A DNA stretch of 64,000 nt, taken from Cercophora sp. LCS_1 (Eukaryota > Ascomycota > Sordariomycetes > Sordariales > Lasiosphaeriaceae). The position numbers and the translations under genes are program-made. Positions 23,317-36,627 of the stretch are shown one piece after another. The first letter of the stretch is position 1. Every line of letters begins with the position of its first letter. The notes beneath the pieces were generated by a model. The model saw only the letters and a program-made list of their open reading frames with translations, had not been told where the DNA came from and searched no databases. Where the stretch lies: contig JAPZLL010000027.1 of NCBI GenBank assembly GCA_036250225.1, positions 62,001-126,000 of the forward strand. The letters are read 5' to 3'.

Positions 23317-24126
23317 GGGTTCGGTCTGTTCCTGCGCCGCTCGTTTCGTTTCGGTGCAGGAACGTGATGACAAGGTGCCGATGGCGCGGGTGGAGGGGTT
23401 CTCGGGGGAGGTGAGAAGATGAAAGCAGGGCTTGGGTAGGTTGGGATAGCCGGCTGTCCTGGGACTTGCCAGGGAAGGAAGGAGCAGGAAAAGACTCGGA
23501 AGCAGTAGAGGGCTAGCCGGACTGATCGCCTGCTGATAGGACTTTGGGAGAACTTAAAGGCAAAGCCGGCGATGAGTTGCGTCCCACGCTAGCCGGTGCA
23601 AAATGCGGAGAGGGAGGGAGGAAGATGCAACTAGAGAAGAGAGGAGGGGGGGGGGGTGAGGGGGAGGGGCGCCTAGGGCAGACAGGAGGTAGATGTCAAC
23701 GGAGTGTTCGAAAAGGGAAAGAGGGCACGCGAGCCCTCACTCAGACTGGAGAAGAGATGCGGCCGAGTCGCTTGTGACTTTTTGCGCCAAACGGCAACCC
23801 GGCGCTTTTTAGTTTGGTTTCTGCCGTGCAACGAACCAAGGCTGCATGGGAAGAAGAGTCTTCAAGCCATCGGAAAGCCGTATCTAGCTGCAAGGGAACC
23901 ATGTGGGTTCTCGACTTCTCCCGCCCCCCTTCGCCACCTTTGCAGGTCCAGCACGTCGGCGGGATCCACGCATTCGTAAACCATCCGGACAAACCTCGGA
24001 GTGGGAAAAAAAAATTGTGCTGTCCAGCAGATACACAACCGCACACCGACGTGTCTTGGACGTTGGGGTCAAATCGGCCCTCTCTCGAGACTCGAACGGC
24101 CTGGTGCGCCGATCCTGTCTCGGACG
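23317..24126. promoter_or_regulatory. Upstream region of the PHO84-like gene
   Basis: Purine-rich, including a poly-G run near 23645-23657. No coding frame was recognised. Confidence 0.4.
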
Positions 24127-24627
24127 TCAACTGTTGAGGAAGCCACAGCAATCTGATGGCAGCGCAACACACCGCAAAGCCATCCCCAACATACGGCAGG
24201 TAGAGCAACAACGAGGGGCAACAAAAGGCGACGGCGGTGAGAATAAAAGACCACATATCCGGCACAATGGGTCGCGCCATCTTGCCGCGCTTTCCGAGTC
24301 AGGTTCCATGAGGTCTGCGCAGGTCAACAAGCAGTTGCAGAGGCGAAGCTTGTCTAGCGGATGGATCCGGATTGCGGGGTCCAAGGGACATCCCTCGGGA
24401 AGCCAGGGGTCCTTGTGCGTTACAAAGCCCACAGATCGACGCATTTCCTCAACCTCCTCGGCTGCAAGATGGTAAGGCGGCCAACCAATTGCGAGTTCGA
24501 GTGAGCCCACGTGGGTGATCGTTTCGCCCTCATCAATTGGGTTGGTGGCAGAAAAACCGTCCGCAGTATCACCGCCCGGAATATCCCCGGCAGCGCCAGT
24601 AAGCCACAATGCTTGTTTTTTGCTCAT
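24127..24627 (-). CDS. Possible small orphan protein, not recognised
   Basis: An ATG-initiated 166-codon frame starts MSKKQALWLTGAAGDIPGGD. The first 110 residues have protein-like composition (ITHVGSLELAIGWPPYHLAAEEVEEMRR); the tail is Cys-rich and less convincing. No domain, signal peptide or membrane helix was recognised. It may be a lineage-restricted gene, possibly with an unseen intron, or a chance frame. Confidence 0.25.
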   Translation of the reverse strand: MSKKQALWLTGAAGDIPGGDTADGFSATNPIDEGETITHVGSLELAIGWPPYHLAAEEVEEMRRSVGFVTHKDPWLPEGCPLDPAIRIHPLDKLRLCNCLLTCADLMEPDSESAARWRDPLCRICGLLFSPPSPFVAPRCCSTCRMLGMALRCVALPSDCCGFLNS

Positions 24628-25041
24628 GAAAGCTTGTTACTCGTGAAAGCTTGGGAAACTTGAACCGCCTTGGGTGTTCCGCAGCTCAGGCTGCCAAGGG
24701 ATAGGGCTGCCAAGAATGGCTTCTTGCCTGAGGTGTCAAGAATTCGAAATTTTGACGACCCAAGACCGGCACGTAGATGACGGTGAGAGAGTGTGTGCGT
24801 CCGTTGGTCCTTCTCACAGGCACAAAGACTGATCACTAGAAACCAAGAGTACAAAATTATAAAAACAGTCCACATTGGGTTCCCTTCGGTCGACACCTCC
24901 ATGTGCAATGCGATACGTATATTTACGCCCGTGTGAACGACCGGCCTTCGTAGAAAGAGGAGGGGAATGAATGTGTTGAGGCTCTGAGTGAGAGTGGCTA
25001 CTCTTCCTCCCGAAGGGGTGGGGCAAAAATAAGAATCAATT

Positions 25042-25140
25042 GGGACATGTGAGGATCGAACTCACGACCTTTGGATTACTCTGATGTTCAAGTCAGATCA
25101 TATTATGAGACCAACGCTCTACCGACTGAGCCAATGTCCC
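25042..25140 (-). tRNA. tRNA-Met (CAT), intron-containing
   Basis: On the minus strand a 7-bp acceptor stem (GGGACAT with ATGTCCC) closes a standard cloverleaf: D arm GCTC/GAGC, T arm GTGAG-TTCGATC-CTCAC. The anticodon loop CTCATAA (anticodon at plus 25105-25107) is followed by an intron of roughly 24-26 nt before the 3' half of the anticodon stem (CCAA). The D-arm GGCTCAGTCGGTAGAGC resembles fungal elongator Met tRNAs. The lowest anticodon-stem pair is a T-T mismatch if the intron is removed at the usual site, so the exact intron borders are uncertain. Confidence 0.88.
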
Positions 25141-25871
25141 GGTTGATGTCGAAAAGGCCCAGGACTTGGGATTATGAAAGCCAACTCTCTGCTGCGGCAC
25201 GCCACCACCCGATGTCCAACCCGCCACCTAAAAATACAACATTTTACAAGGTGCTAAGAGATGGTAACAACAATCGCCCCATCATCTTCGACCATCTTGA
25301 CCAGATTGAGGCGTACTGTTTGTGACATCGCCTTCTCGGGACAGGAACTACTCTCCCACTTCCGACCAACAATTTGGCTACGATAGTCAACGATAGCAAA
25401 GACGCTCTGACGATAACTGAAGAGTTGTCCTGCGAGCAGGCCATGATTGAAGTGATCGATGGAGCGGTGCAACTTGAATTTCTTTGCTAAACAACAACCG
25501 AAAACGGGAAAGCCCCGGTGCTGCCACAAAAGACACAACGCAAAAACAAATGGCCCTTCTACTCCTCCCCTGTCACCAGATAACCTCCCGGGCCGACCTA
25601 TGCTGCCTCATGTCATTGCAATACATCCCTAAACGCCGTCGTGAACCGAGCAACCTTGCCTAATCCTTGCCGTGCTGCAAAACCGAGCGAAAAATGTGCA
25701 CAAAGGAGAAAAGACGATGCAGTCTCCGGCCCACTGGCCGCCCTTCAAAACGCCTCGCTGAGTCAAACGACAAGCTGAAATGATAAAAGCATGAAAGAAA
25801 GTCTGTGAATGCGCATCTCGCGTGTCTGTAAAGCGATATACGGCACGAGCGTGGCTCGTCTGACCGGGGCG
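25141..25871. other. 3' flank of the Rim15 gene and tRNA spacer
   Basis: About 730 bp with no gene recognised. The right part is presumably the 3' UTR of the minus-strand kinase gene. Confidence 0.5.
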
Positions 25872-28800
25872 CTAAATGGCCCCAGGGAAAGGGGAAACGA
25901 TATCTCTCCCGGCGGACTTAACAAGCGGGCGAGGGGTGGGATCTTCATCTTCTACCGTCCCCCCTCCCAGGGCTGATGGCGGGCGAGGAGTCTCGTTGAT
26001 GTCGACGGTTGCTACTTCCGTAGCACCCAAAGCGGAATCAGGCGGGGTGCTGATGAGGATCGCAGACTCCCTCCCTTCAGGCGAGATGTTTGGCGGTGTG
26101 ATCGGATCCAGCGCCGTGGTTGACTCAAGAAAGCCGAGCTTGATGTCTTGATTCGGTGTGACAACTTGTGTCGTTGGTTCCGCCGTAGCAGTGCTGGCCG
26201 TGCTCTCGGATCCAGTAGCGGTGACGCTGTCATGGCTGTTTGCCCGCATCATCTCGATTCCCAGTTTAGAGGATGGCAGGGCTGACTTGTTTCGGTAGTG
26301 ATTTGATGGAGAGCTGGCGTTGCTTCCGCTGCTACTCTGGCCGAGCTCATCGTCTTCGTCATCTGCCGAATCGACACTTCCCTCGTATCTACGTTTCTCT
26401 ATCGACTCTCGCTTCGCCTTGAGCTTCTCCAGCGAACGTTGCGGCACCGGTCCCTTGGTCCGTGTCGGCGAGTGTTCCATCTGCGCAGGCGCTGACTGCT
26501 GCGAAATAAGATGGGGCTGAGCCCGGTGTTTTGTTGTGTCATTACCCGACCCAACAAGAATCTCCTCTGGGCCGGAAATGCCGAGCCCACCTTCATCCCA
26601 TTCACCTGTCGGTTTACGGCTGATGAGGATAGGGATATCGTCGGTTGCGACCGATTCCGTGTCCCCATACAAGCTGGAGCTGATGGAGTCCTCGCGAAAG
26701 CTGCTGCTCGACCTGTGCGCGAATGATGAGCCGGAGGTCGGGCTGTCCTCCAGCCTGAGGCTTTCTTGCCGAAGGCCAGAAGGAATAGGGTGAGGAAGCG
26801 ACAGCGAGGTTGTCTGACTGGGGGAGGCAGGCTTCCACTGGCAGAGAGTACCTAGAACCTCGGCCAGCTTGGAGGAACTGATGGGCTTCTCAACCAGCGA
26901 GTCGAAGTAGTGGGGTGCGGTCAGCTCCTTGAGGTAGGCTGTGATGGCCACCAAGGGAGTCATTGTGTTGGCATTCTTGGTTTCGCGAATCATCCGGGCG
27001 ACATCAAAGCCATTAATCTGTGGAAGCCTAAACTCCAGAAAGATAATGTCGAACTTGATCTCGCTCATGGAATAACGGACCGCCTCCGACCCCGTAGTCG
27101 CCGAGATGGTCCGACACCGCAGCTTCTCCAGAAGCTTCTCCATGATCATGCGAGACACCGGGTGGTCCTCACAGATGAGCACGTCCAAAGGCCGGAATAG
27201 CTGGTTTTCGACTGCGATCTGAGACATGCGCCGCGAGCTTTGACGGCGCCGCTGAACTCGAAGAAGTGCGCTGGCCTTTTCCCCCTCATTATCCGAAGAT
27301 GAAGGCGACATGTCAAAGACTTGGCTTCGGCGGTTCTTGTGGTGGGCGGCGAGGATATCAGAGGCAACCGGGCTCCCTTCTTGTGAACCAACTGTCAATG
27401 ATCGAGACCGTCCGGCGCTTGCGTGCCGAGGAGTCGACATCAAATGGTTGGAAACTACTTTCTGCGGCGATAGGGGCAGGGGAGGGGGGATTCCTCGGCC
27501 TTTGACCGGGGATGACGCAGCAACTGTTGTGGCCGCTTTCTGCAAACTAGGCGGAACGCGGGGCACGTCAAAGTACGTCCCTCCCTGCAAGCCTGTCCCT
27601 GACGTATGCGACAAACTTGAAGCATTGCTCGAAGCTTTACGACGACCTTCAGTTCCCTGCCCCGCAACAAACGAAACAAGCAGCGGTGACGATGGCTGGG
27701 ACACACGGCTGGGAGAGGAATTGGAATGGCTCAACCCTGACGGTGACTGCGGGCGCTGCGCTGCCTTTGCACTGGAAATCGTCCGCTGAACTGGCATTGA
27801 GAGCACAGGGCTGCAGTCAAGACCCGAGGGTCCGGGAGAGGTTATCGAGTTCATTCCGCCAGGGCTCAGGGGCTTGTTTTGAACAGCCATCGCCTCCGCC
27901 CTGAGTTTTTGGATCACATCCTTGTTGGCCTTCTCAAGAACTGGCAAGTTCTTGAACGCAAAGTTTCCGAAGTCGTCTGTGACCACCGGCTCGCTCAAAC
28001 GTCTGCTCTTTAGGTCACGAACATGCGGCGGAATGTGCAGTGGCATCAGCCCCCGCTTGATCGAGTTGACTTGGGATCGGACACGGGAAAGCGCGTCGTG
28101 GGGCCGATCCGGATAGTCAGCACTTGGCGCTGAAGGCGGAGAGGTTTGGTCTTCCATTTCCTCGGCAAACGACTGCAAAGTCGCTCCTCGGGAATCAAAG
28201 TACTCCGTGTCTTCCGGGTTCTCGGGCTGAGGCACAAACTGGGCGTCATCCTGAAGTAGCGTTTCCCAATTGACACCTTCGAACCACGGGTGATTGCGGA
28301 TCTCCTCACCACCAGACTGAAATTTCTCCTCGCGGTTGGAGCCCAGTCTTTGATGGGGATCGGAGCAAAGCAACTTGTTGATCAGATCTTTGGCTTCCGG
28401 CGAGGCTTCATCTTCGCTCTCGTCGGGCCAGTGTATTCGGCGAGCAAGGATATTCTCGAACACTTGCTCGGCCTCTCCGGCATGGAATGGCGGGATTCCG
28501 TAGAGAAGCTCGTACATGATGCACCCAACCGACCACCAATCGCTTGTTTCATCCTGAGGCTCTCCTCGAATCGTTTCAGGGGCAAGGTAGTCAGGTGTCC
28601 CCACAAAACGGCGATTAGTATCTTCTGGATCAAAGAGTGCCCAGTTCGGTGGAGGCATGGCAGGTTGAGGAGGAGTTCCTCGGTTGGGTTCCATGCTTGT
28701 CTGCGTTGTTGTGTGGGAAAGGGAGGCAAAATCTGGCGAAGCAGCAGCATCCTCAGACCCTTCCGCAGGGGAGAGAACCGCCTGCGAATTGGACGAGGTA

Positions 28801-31769
28801 CCGGGCTGCGTATCGTTGAGGGACAGAGTGCCAATCATCTGTGTCAACATTTCGCTGCCGCCGCTATCGCTGCGATGCGTTGTTGACACACGGCGCGGCT
28901 CCTGTGTGACAGATCCTAGGCTGAAATACGACGGTTGGCTGAGGCTTGCACCCTGGTCGTTCGGCGTCATTTGCGGAGTAGTCGAGGGAGACTGGCTGCG
29001 GCCATGGAGGTCCAGAGACGTCGACCGGGAAGACGCTATCGAAGCACTGCGGACAAATGGCCCTTGCTTGAGAAGATCCGGAGCTGCGTCGGCACCGCTA
29101 TTGAGGGCTCGTTTCTGTCTTCCAACCAAACCCATGCGCGAAAGACCAAAGTCAGTCAGCTTCAGATGACCCTTTTGGTCGATGAGAAGATTGTCTGGCT
29201 TGAGATCTCGGTGTACGATCCCTCGGCTGTGGAGATGTTCAACTCCAAGAATTACCTCGCCAAGATACTTTCGCACCCACTCCTCTTGAAGCCCACCTAG
29301 AATTTTGATGAGGGAAGCACAGTCGCCCCCGTTGAGATATTCCATGACAAGGTAGAGATAGTCCTTGCTTGAAAAGGTCCAGTATAGCTTGGCAACGAAA
29401 TCACTCTCGCCTTGCCACATCATGATTGCTCGTTCCGCTTTGACGTTGGTGACCTGGTTCTTGGCAACCATGTCTGCTTTCTTGAGCACCTTGATTGCAA
29501 AGTACTCGCCGGTCGACTTCTTCTTGGATAGGTAGACGCTACCAAAGGCACCTTTGCTGATGGGCTTGATGATCTCAAAGTCCTTGATTGACGGGGGAAC
29601 AGCTCGAGCTTGCGGCGCGTTGACAACCGCGCTCAGACGGGGAGAAGGAGGCGGCCTGAAGGCACCTTCACCAGATGAGGAAACTGCTGCCGATGATTGT
29701 CTGCGATGATGGTTATGATGGTGTATTTGTGGAGATGTGAACTCGCCGCCTGGTAGCATTGGAGATGCCTCTGGCGATGCTAAGCTGTCAGAAGGAAAAG
29801 GAAGATTCCGGGGTTTATGGATCCGAAGCGGCGAAGATGGCTGTCCGGTCCTGGAAGGAGATTCCTGTCGTCGCGGGGAAGCCGTGCCAGGGATTATCAG
29901 ACTCCGACGTTGGTGCTGTCTGGAGCTCGCTTGTCTCCGAAGGTCACCAAACTCAGAAATGGGAGACTCGGTGCGCGGCGGGGGGCGGGAAGCAACGGAA
30001 GATGATCTGATGCTTCCATCGCTATCTCCCGCGTCGCTCTCAAAGATCAACGATTCTCGCCTTGACTGGCCCTGGCCAATCAGACTACTGAGAGCGCCAC
30101 GGTGGGAACGGGGAGTCGGGCACTCCTTCGGGCTGCTAGACCTTGTGGAATCAACTGCCATGGACATGCGCCGTCTTTCGGGGTCGTCGTTTATTCGTGC
30201 ATTCTCCAGTGCCATTGCCAAGGTAGAGGGAGCATCAAATGACCCTGCGAATATGCCCTCCTCGGTGGCCAGTGGCGGCACATCCTCTTCTTCGTCATCG
30301 GTAGAGTCACTCAATCGCCCTGCGGCAATCTTGGCCGCCTTCCGCATGGCCTCGTCGATGCAGTCCTGAACCATGATGGCAAATTCGACCCGGATTCGCT
30401 CAGCGTACTCGAGGATTTTGCGATGTCGGATGACAGCTTCAACCTTGGCTCTCGCAACTCGCTCAGTATCTGCGCAGAGCAAGGCGAGCCCTTGTTCTTG
30501 CTCGAGCGTGTTCGTTCCAGGGGTTTCCCATTGCATGACCTGTGAAATGCGACTCTCGGATTGCGGCGATTGAGTACGAAATTCGCCAGTGGCCTGTGAG
30601 GAATCCTTGATGGCAGGCGTACTGATCTCGATGGCTGTGTCGCACAGGTCCAAAAGAAGCTCGACTATTCTTGCTTGGGGCCGGCGAATGGCAAATGACC
30701 GAGCTCTTGCGTGTCCGAATCCGGATGATCGTTCCCGTGACCGGCCTGGAGGTGCCGAAGCACCAGGAACTGGCGAGGATGTGCCAGGAGAAGGAGTTGA
30801 AGATGGCGGAGGGCCGATGGCTAAGCCCTTGTATTCGGCGGCCGGAATGATCGTCTGGTCACCGGTGAGGGAGCGGCTACGCCTCGCTTCCAACGCATCG
30901 AGAACCTTGACAATGGCGTGACGGTGCTCTGTCAAGCTTTCTTGGGCCATCTGGACATCCATTTCCGCACGATGTTCTTGTAAACAGAGCTCCGTATGCT
31001 TTTCAAACCACCAAGAAGGGATCTGACGTTCGCATATTCGACACAAGACAGGCAGAGGAGGAGGGTGGCGGGCTGGTTCGTCCATTCCGGACTCGGCAAG
31101 TTGCGTGAGGTAGCTGGCGAGCACTTCAGCGCCAGATCCCAGGGAATCGACGATCAGGGGAGGCAGATCGATCTGGATTTCTCTGGGAGGAATCCAGGGA
31201 CGGATCATCCACATTGTCTAGTAGTATGTGGTTAGCAGCGCAACAATTCTGGGGCCAATCGAACAGCTCACATGGCTCTTGCCTCCAGAAGCACCATCAT
31301 AGACCATGATCCCCTGCGCTTCCAGGTCGACAATCACGGGGGCAACAACCCCCTCGGGCTCTGTGATGACTTCCAGGGGTAGCAGTTGAGACAGTGGGCC
31401 AAGCTCAACCGCGAAGCGTATGAATTGACTCCGTGAGTCGTTTGACTTCATGTTTTCGACAATATCAGTGAAGATGTTATTGTTGTCGCCGATAACGAGA
31501 TCCGCAATACGTGTTCCAGCGACCGACTCTGGTTGCGTCCCAATCACATCGATCCAGGACGGGCTCACCCATCGAATGGTTCCGTCTATGTTCAGGTCCA
31601 TGATGACATTGAGGGTCTGCTCGGCCGCTTCGCGAAGCTCTTCTCTTTCCTCCCGAATGTCCTCGCTAAGCGACCTCTCCATTGCGCCGGCGCCGGCTCG
31701 GAGCGAGGTCACGGCCGGCGGGGCGAGCATGCTTGATGTGGTAGGCTCCTCCATTGCGACTGTTTCCAT
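25872..31769 (-). CDS. rim15: Rim15-type PAS/AGC protein kinase with receiver domain
   Basis: Exon 31769-31272 and the very long exon 31217-25872, joined by a 54-nt intron, encode 1,947 residues. In order: a PAS domain (about 45-165), a C2HC zinc finger (C225, C228, H240, C244), an NDR/AGC kinase starting near residue 713 (ISKGAFGSVYLSKKK; HRDLKPDNLL near 838) with a long insert before the activation segment RRFVGTPDYLAPE (near 1043), a Ser-rich linker, and a receiver domain (about 1509-1626, LDVLICEDHPVSR to VEKPIS). Rim15 integrates TOR and PKA nutrient signals and drives the stationary-phase and sexual programme through Igo-type and Gis1-type targets. In the receiver the phosphoacceptor Asp is Glu (FLEFRLP). 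The many SP/TP sites suggest control by phosphorylation. Domain order makes the assignment very secure. Confidence 0.97.
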
Positions 31770-34700
31770 AAGAGAAGCGTTCGTTCGTGAGACACCATTG
31801 GCTGTGGTACAGGAGCGGCAACAACCCGCTTGTCGCGCCCGTATGCACGGCGATGCAAGCTACTAGGGTTGAATGGGCATGAAGTGAAGTTGAGAATCGG
31901 GTCGTGGGGCGTTATCTTGAGGCTTGAGTGGAAGCGGCGACCACGGAATTCGAGTATGACTCCGTGAGGATTGGGCTGCCGGCTGGGTCGCCTACCCCTT
32001 CGTCTGTCTCCGCGTGTGTCTGTCCGTCCGTCCGTCAGACGTCGACTGAGTGGAGCCAGGGCAGTCTGGCAGAGGTGCCAGAGCTAGAGCGCAGCACAAG
32101 TCTGAGACATAACTGTGTTGACGTGAATGTCTCGTCGTCGGGTTGGAGGGGTAGAGGCACTCGGTAGAATTCGCAATCGAGTCGAGTCGTGGGCAAGATG
32201 GCCAGACGTGAATGTGCGATATGGCGTCACAGGTTGACAGTGCGTTGCCCGAAATCGAGGCCAGAGGCTACGCGGAGCACCTCGGGTTCGAAGCTCTGTC
32301 GACGGCGGGAGAGCGGCCGAAGGCGACTGGGGTGGTGAAAGTGGGCAACGGCCAGCGGGTCAGCTGGAGACAAGTGCAGCAGCTGCGGCTCGTCCTAACA
32401 CGACAATCCCAAAGAACTGATGGCGGGCGGACGCAAGCAGCGGCGAGACAACTATGGTGGTCGCCGGGGCAAGGGTGTGCCTGGGGTTTTGGCGAGTTGT
32501 TGTCGTCGTGACTCGGATTCGTCGTGAGTTTTGTTGTTCCCAGACGTGGAAAGCGTAATTAAGTGGGGAATCTTTGTGGTGGTGGCACGGGTGCGCTGCC
32601 GTAGGCGCCGTCGAAGTCGAGAGTCGCGAGATCGAAAGCCCGCCAAAAAAAGAGCCGGGCCCAACTCTGGGTTGGCACCACTTTTTTTTTCTCGCTCACT
32701 CGCCCTTGTTGCCTATCTGATGTGATTCCTGCCCTCTCCCGAGCCGAGGAAGCCAGACACACAGTCCCACACTTCCCATCTACATCCTGTGGTTTTACTT
32801 TTTTTATTTTTACTGCGGTCTGCAGCTCGCCCTCCCTTCAATTGCTGGTCCTGTTTGCTCGCATTGTTTTTCCAGGTGCTCCTCGCTTGGGGCGCTCCAG
32901 AAGCGGGGAATAGCCTCGGGCCGGCCAATCAGCTGCTTGCCAGGCACATGTCTCTGGGGGTCAGCCTGGGAGAGGGAGAACTTCCCAGAAAAAAGAGTGC
33001 ACAAATCCGTTGCGCTCCCCGGTCCCGATTCCCTGATCGAAAGGTTTTCAAGCTGTTAGTACGTTGGTTGGCTCTTTTCATGGCCATTTTGTAGTAGATA
33101 TTATTTCCATAGCTATCTCAGCAAGAGTAATGCTAGATGCGACCCAAAATATCACCGGGGTTGGGTGTAGAGCACCATATTTTCTGTAGCTGGGTTGAAT
33201 GTCGCCTGTAACGACTACCCCAGAAATTGCCCTGCGGTGTCACGAGATTCAGGTAGCTGTACCTGGCCGGTCACCATTTGCTGACACTGCTTTCTTCCAC
33301 ATTTCCCTAGCCCGCGTGGTCCGGTTTGTTGTTGATGTTCCTTACGCAGTACCCGTAACGCTGGCAACTCACCCTTGTATCGGATGTGTGTGAGATGCCT
33401 GGCCAACTTGCCATGGCATCTTCGCAGTCAGCTTCTGATCCACGGAATATTCCATTGGATCTTCCGCCGATGACAACGACGCTCCCCGCCCGTTCTGCTC
33501 CCTCTACCCGCTCTCTGCACTCTGCAACCTACACCCCCGACAGCTGGCAACCCATGTCCAATGGTTGACGTCCCAAGCACTCAACATTGACGGGAAGTGA
33601 GAATCGACCTTAGAACGTGACCCAGGCGAACCCGTTCCACCAGTCGCCGAAGCGATAGCAACCCGAAGCCCCAAGCACTCCCATCAAGCCACTTGTTGAC
33701 GGATTTCTTCCACCGTGCATGATTCCGTTGCACGAGACACCCTGTGACGCTTGACAAAGAATTCAACTGCGTCTCCTGGCGACCAGGAAAGCAAATCGGA
33801 TCTTGGCTGACCACATCCGCCATTGCCGTCATTTCTGCGCGGGTTCTCCCATCGTTCACAACCGCGGGGTACCTCGGATTCACCAACCCGGAAAACTTAG
33901 TTTCCCCAACTGTCCTCGGTCATCTTGACTCGTGCTGGACACGCGGACCAGCCAGTGACCTCATCCGTCTCTCCCTATCTGCCAGTTTGGAAACGGGAGG
34001 TCTCGACGGCCCCAGAGGCGAATTGGGGATGGTGTTGATTCTGCACACACATCGACGCGGCTTCCGGGCGGACAGCATCAGCCAGCTGCATCTGGTGCGC
34101 AACCCCTCAATCCCTCCACATTCTGCTGCAACCCGGCTTGGTCATCATGAAGGAGGGGAGAGGAGGGGGGAGAAACGACGGCTCCGTGCTGATTGCAACA
34201 CCTTCAGGCTAGGATACCCCCACTTTGGCGCACTCTGACTTCTCGGGCGCCAGACTTCCAAGTATTACATACCTGTATTGAAGACCACAAGGCACGTATT
34301 TACCATGGTATAATCTAGCCCCCCGCCGCAACGCCGACATTGGAAGCACCGAGCAACTTCAAGTCACGCCAAGCATCCCCAAGCCTCTCCTACCACAAAC
34401 AAGACAACTGCGGTAAGGCATGGTCGAGTGTGGCACACCATGGCATACTGGTCGACACGGCAATTGGACGTCCTTGTCGCCGCTTCTGTGCCCGAGACCA
34501 TTCCCGGCCCTTAGCGGGAGAGTATGCACGGCGGACGTAGCATTGGAAGTTGCCCTCGTGCGCTCTCGGTGGCTCAAGCCTGGAGGGCTTGAGAACGATC
34601 GAGCGGATGATACATTCAATTGCCGCCAGTCTCTTTCGAGTCCTCGCCGACTAGCATCAAGACGAGCGGCGGGTAGGTCGTCTGCTCCAAAGGCTGTCCG

Positions 34701-36627
34701 AATCATATCGTGCCGTTGCCTCGCTGCAATTAAAGACATATTGACCAGCAGGCTGGTGGGACGAAAGATCTGCACACGAGAGTTCACGGAATCATCTACG
34801 GATTCTCCCCAAAGGTCAATTCTCGGACCCAACCCCAAGCTTGAACCCCCTTTCACATCTCAGGAGGTGTTGCAACCCACCATGACACTGTCCAAACTGC
34901 AGCTTGCCAGCTCCTAGCTCCACTGACGACCCAGGAATCCGCTTTCAGTCCAGAGCACACCATAGACCGCTCATGACGACACTGGATGACGAGAGATGAT
35001 AACGCTGACGCTCTGATTGCCGGTGCTGATGCCTATCCTCGCAAGGGTGCATACGCCTCTTCGAATCGCAGCAGTTCTGGTCAACGGCTCAGGCACCAGA
35101 GCCCCTTCTTGGCATCCGGGTCTGGAGCCTATCGAACATCTCGACTCCATTGAAGTGCATCAAGCTGGACTGGATCATCCACAGCAACCAGCAAACAGAC
35201 TGCACCTCCAGGCAGTTCAAGACAATTGAGCTGGTGAGCTTCCTCGAATCTCGAGGTAAACGCGACGAACCAGCAGTGCATTGTCGTTCGAAAGTAAACT
35301 CGCTCCACACCCGATGGGGAGGAGTAGTCGTCGTCGTCGTCGTCGTCGTCGTCTGGAACTCGCTGCCAGTACCATAAACGTTACCCATGCTCCTGTCAAG
35401 CAATGGGCAGCAAGGTAAAGGCAATTCCCAGAGTATGCAACCCCATCCAGTTCGGGGATAGGGCCCATCCGCAACCTCACCTTTCCCCTCACATCGGGTC
35501 CTTCTCTCAAGCACCTACTTTGCTACACACCCACAGGCTTACTTTGGGTGGCTCGGCACCAAGTCCGCTAGTCTCTTGGCTCGATCACCGAACAACACCG
35601 CAAAGCAAGAGCCGAAGGGGTTCCTCCCCCAATCCGTGCCTCTCATTCGACATTCCATTCCCCAAGGTCTTGAGCGTTTCACCTCAACGACGATGAACGA
35701 GTCTTTCCATCACACCCACCCACAAGTGAAGCTCACCACTCACCTCCAAGCACGTGGTAATGAGAAATCGATCTCGATCGTTTTGCACGTGCACTCATCT
35801 GTAACATGCAAACAGTTTCCGAGCCATGATTTGTCGTCAATGTGTGGTATTACACAACACACACATTACTCCCTTACATCGTCGATGAATTCCAGGCCGC
35901 CCCATCTATCCATCGCTGGGATTGGATACACGCAGGAAAAAGAAGCGAGCCCCGACTCTCTGGTTCTTTGATGGTGTCAAGTCTCGAGACATATGGCGCG
36001 ACGGCTTCGTGACCTGATTTTGTCATTGCTCTTTGTTCGTGCCTGTGACGTGTGGCATGTGTCTGGTTCGGCCTGGTCAACTTTGCGGCTTTGCTTTGCT
36101 CGTCCCGCTCAAAAGGTGAGGCGTTGGTTGGTTGGTTTGGTGTTGCGCATTTATCCAGGTTTTGGTGGTTGGTGCCGCCCCCCAGTGCCGTCTCTCTTGT
36201 CCTCCCCATCGAAACGTAAGACGGCAGGGCCGTCAAACATGAGACGGCAAACCCACACTCTGCGGTGTCACTCAACGGAAAAGGTAAAAAGAAGGAAGAA
36301 ATCGATTGTTGGTGCAAGTTCATCCCCACTTCGATGGTCGATCATCGTTGAACGTGTCACTCATGTCGTCGATCATTTTTGACAAATATCATAAATTTGC
36401 CCGTTTCCGTTAGGAGAAAGGGCAAGCTACACAATATGCTTATCGGGGCTGGAGGTCATAGGCGATGATTCCAGTGTTGATGCTCAACTCAGGTAACTGA
36501 TTTGCTATGCATAAAGTTCAAGGTTCGTTTCGTACTTCTCAGTGCTCGGGATGTTGACAAAGCCCATGTCCACGTTCAATGTCCAATGCTCTTTGTCAGG
36601 GGCTAACGTGTGGAAAAACTCTAGGTT
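31770..36627. other. Large intergenic region between rim15 and the acyltransferase
   Basis: About 4.9 kb. The first 1-1.5 kb is likely the rim15 promoter and leader, with TCCG repeats near 32020-32035. The last part is the 3' flank of the acyltransferase gene. No tRNA, rRNA or protein domain was recognised in between; frames such as 34359-34856 (minus) lack any familiar motif. Confidence 0.45.
35327..35353. repeat. (GTC)9 microsatellite
   Basis: Nine perfect GTC units in non-coding sequence. Confidence 0.95.

Noticed and set aside
34359..34917. 165-codon frames on both strands in the rim15-acyltransferase gap
   Set aside because: Both strands are open over the same bases and neither has a recognisable domain, so this is a compositional effect.
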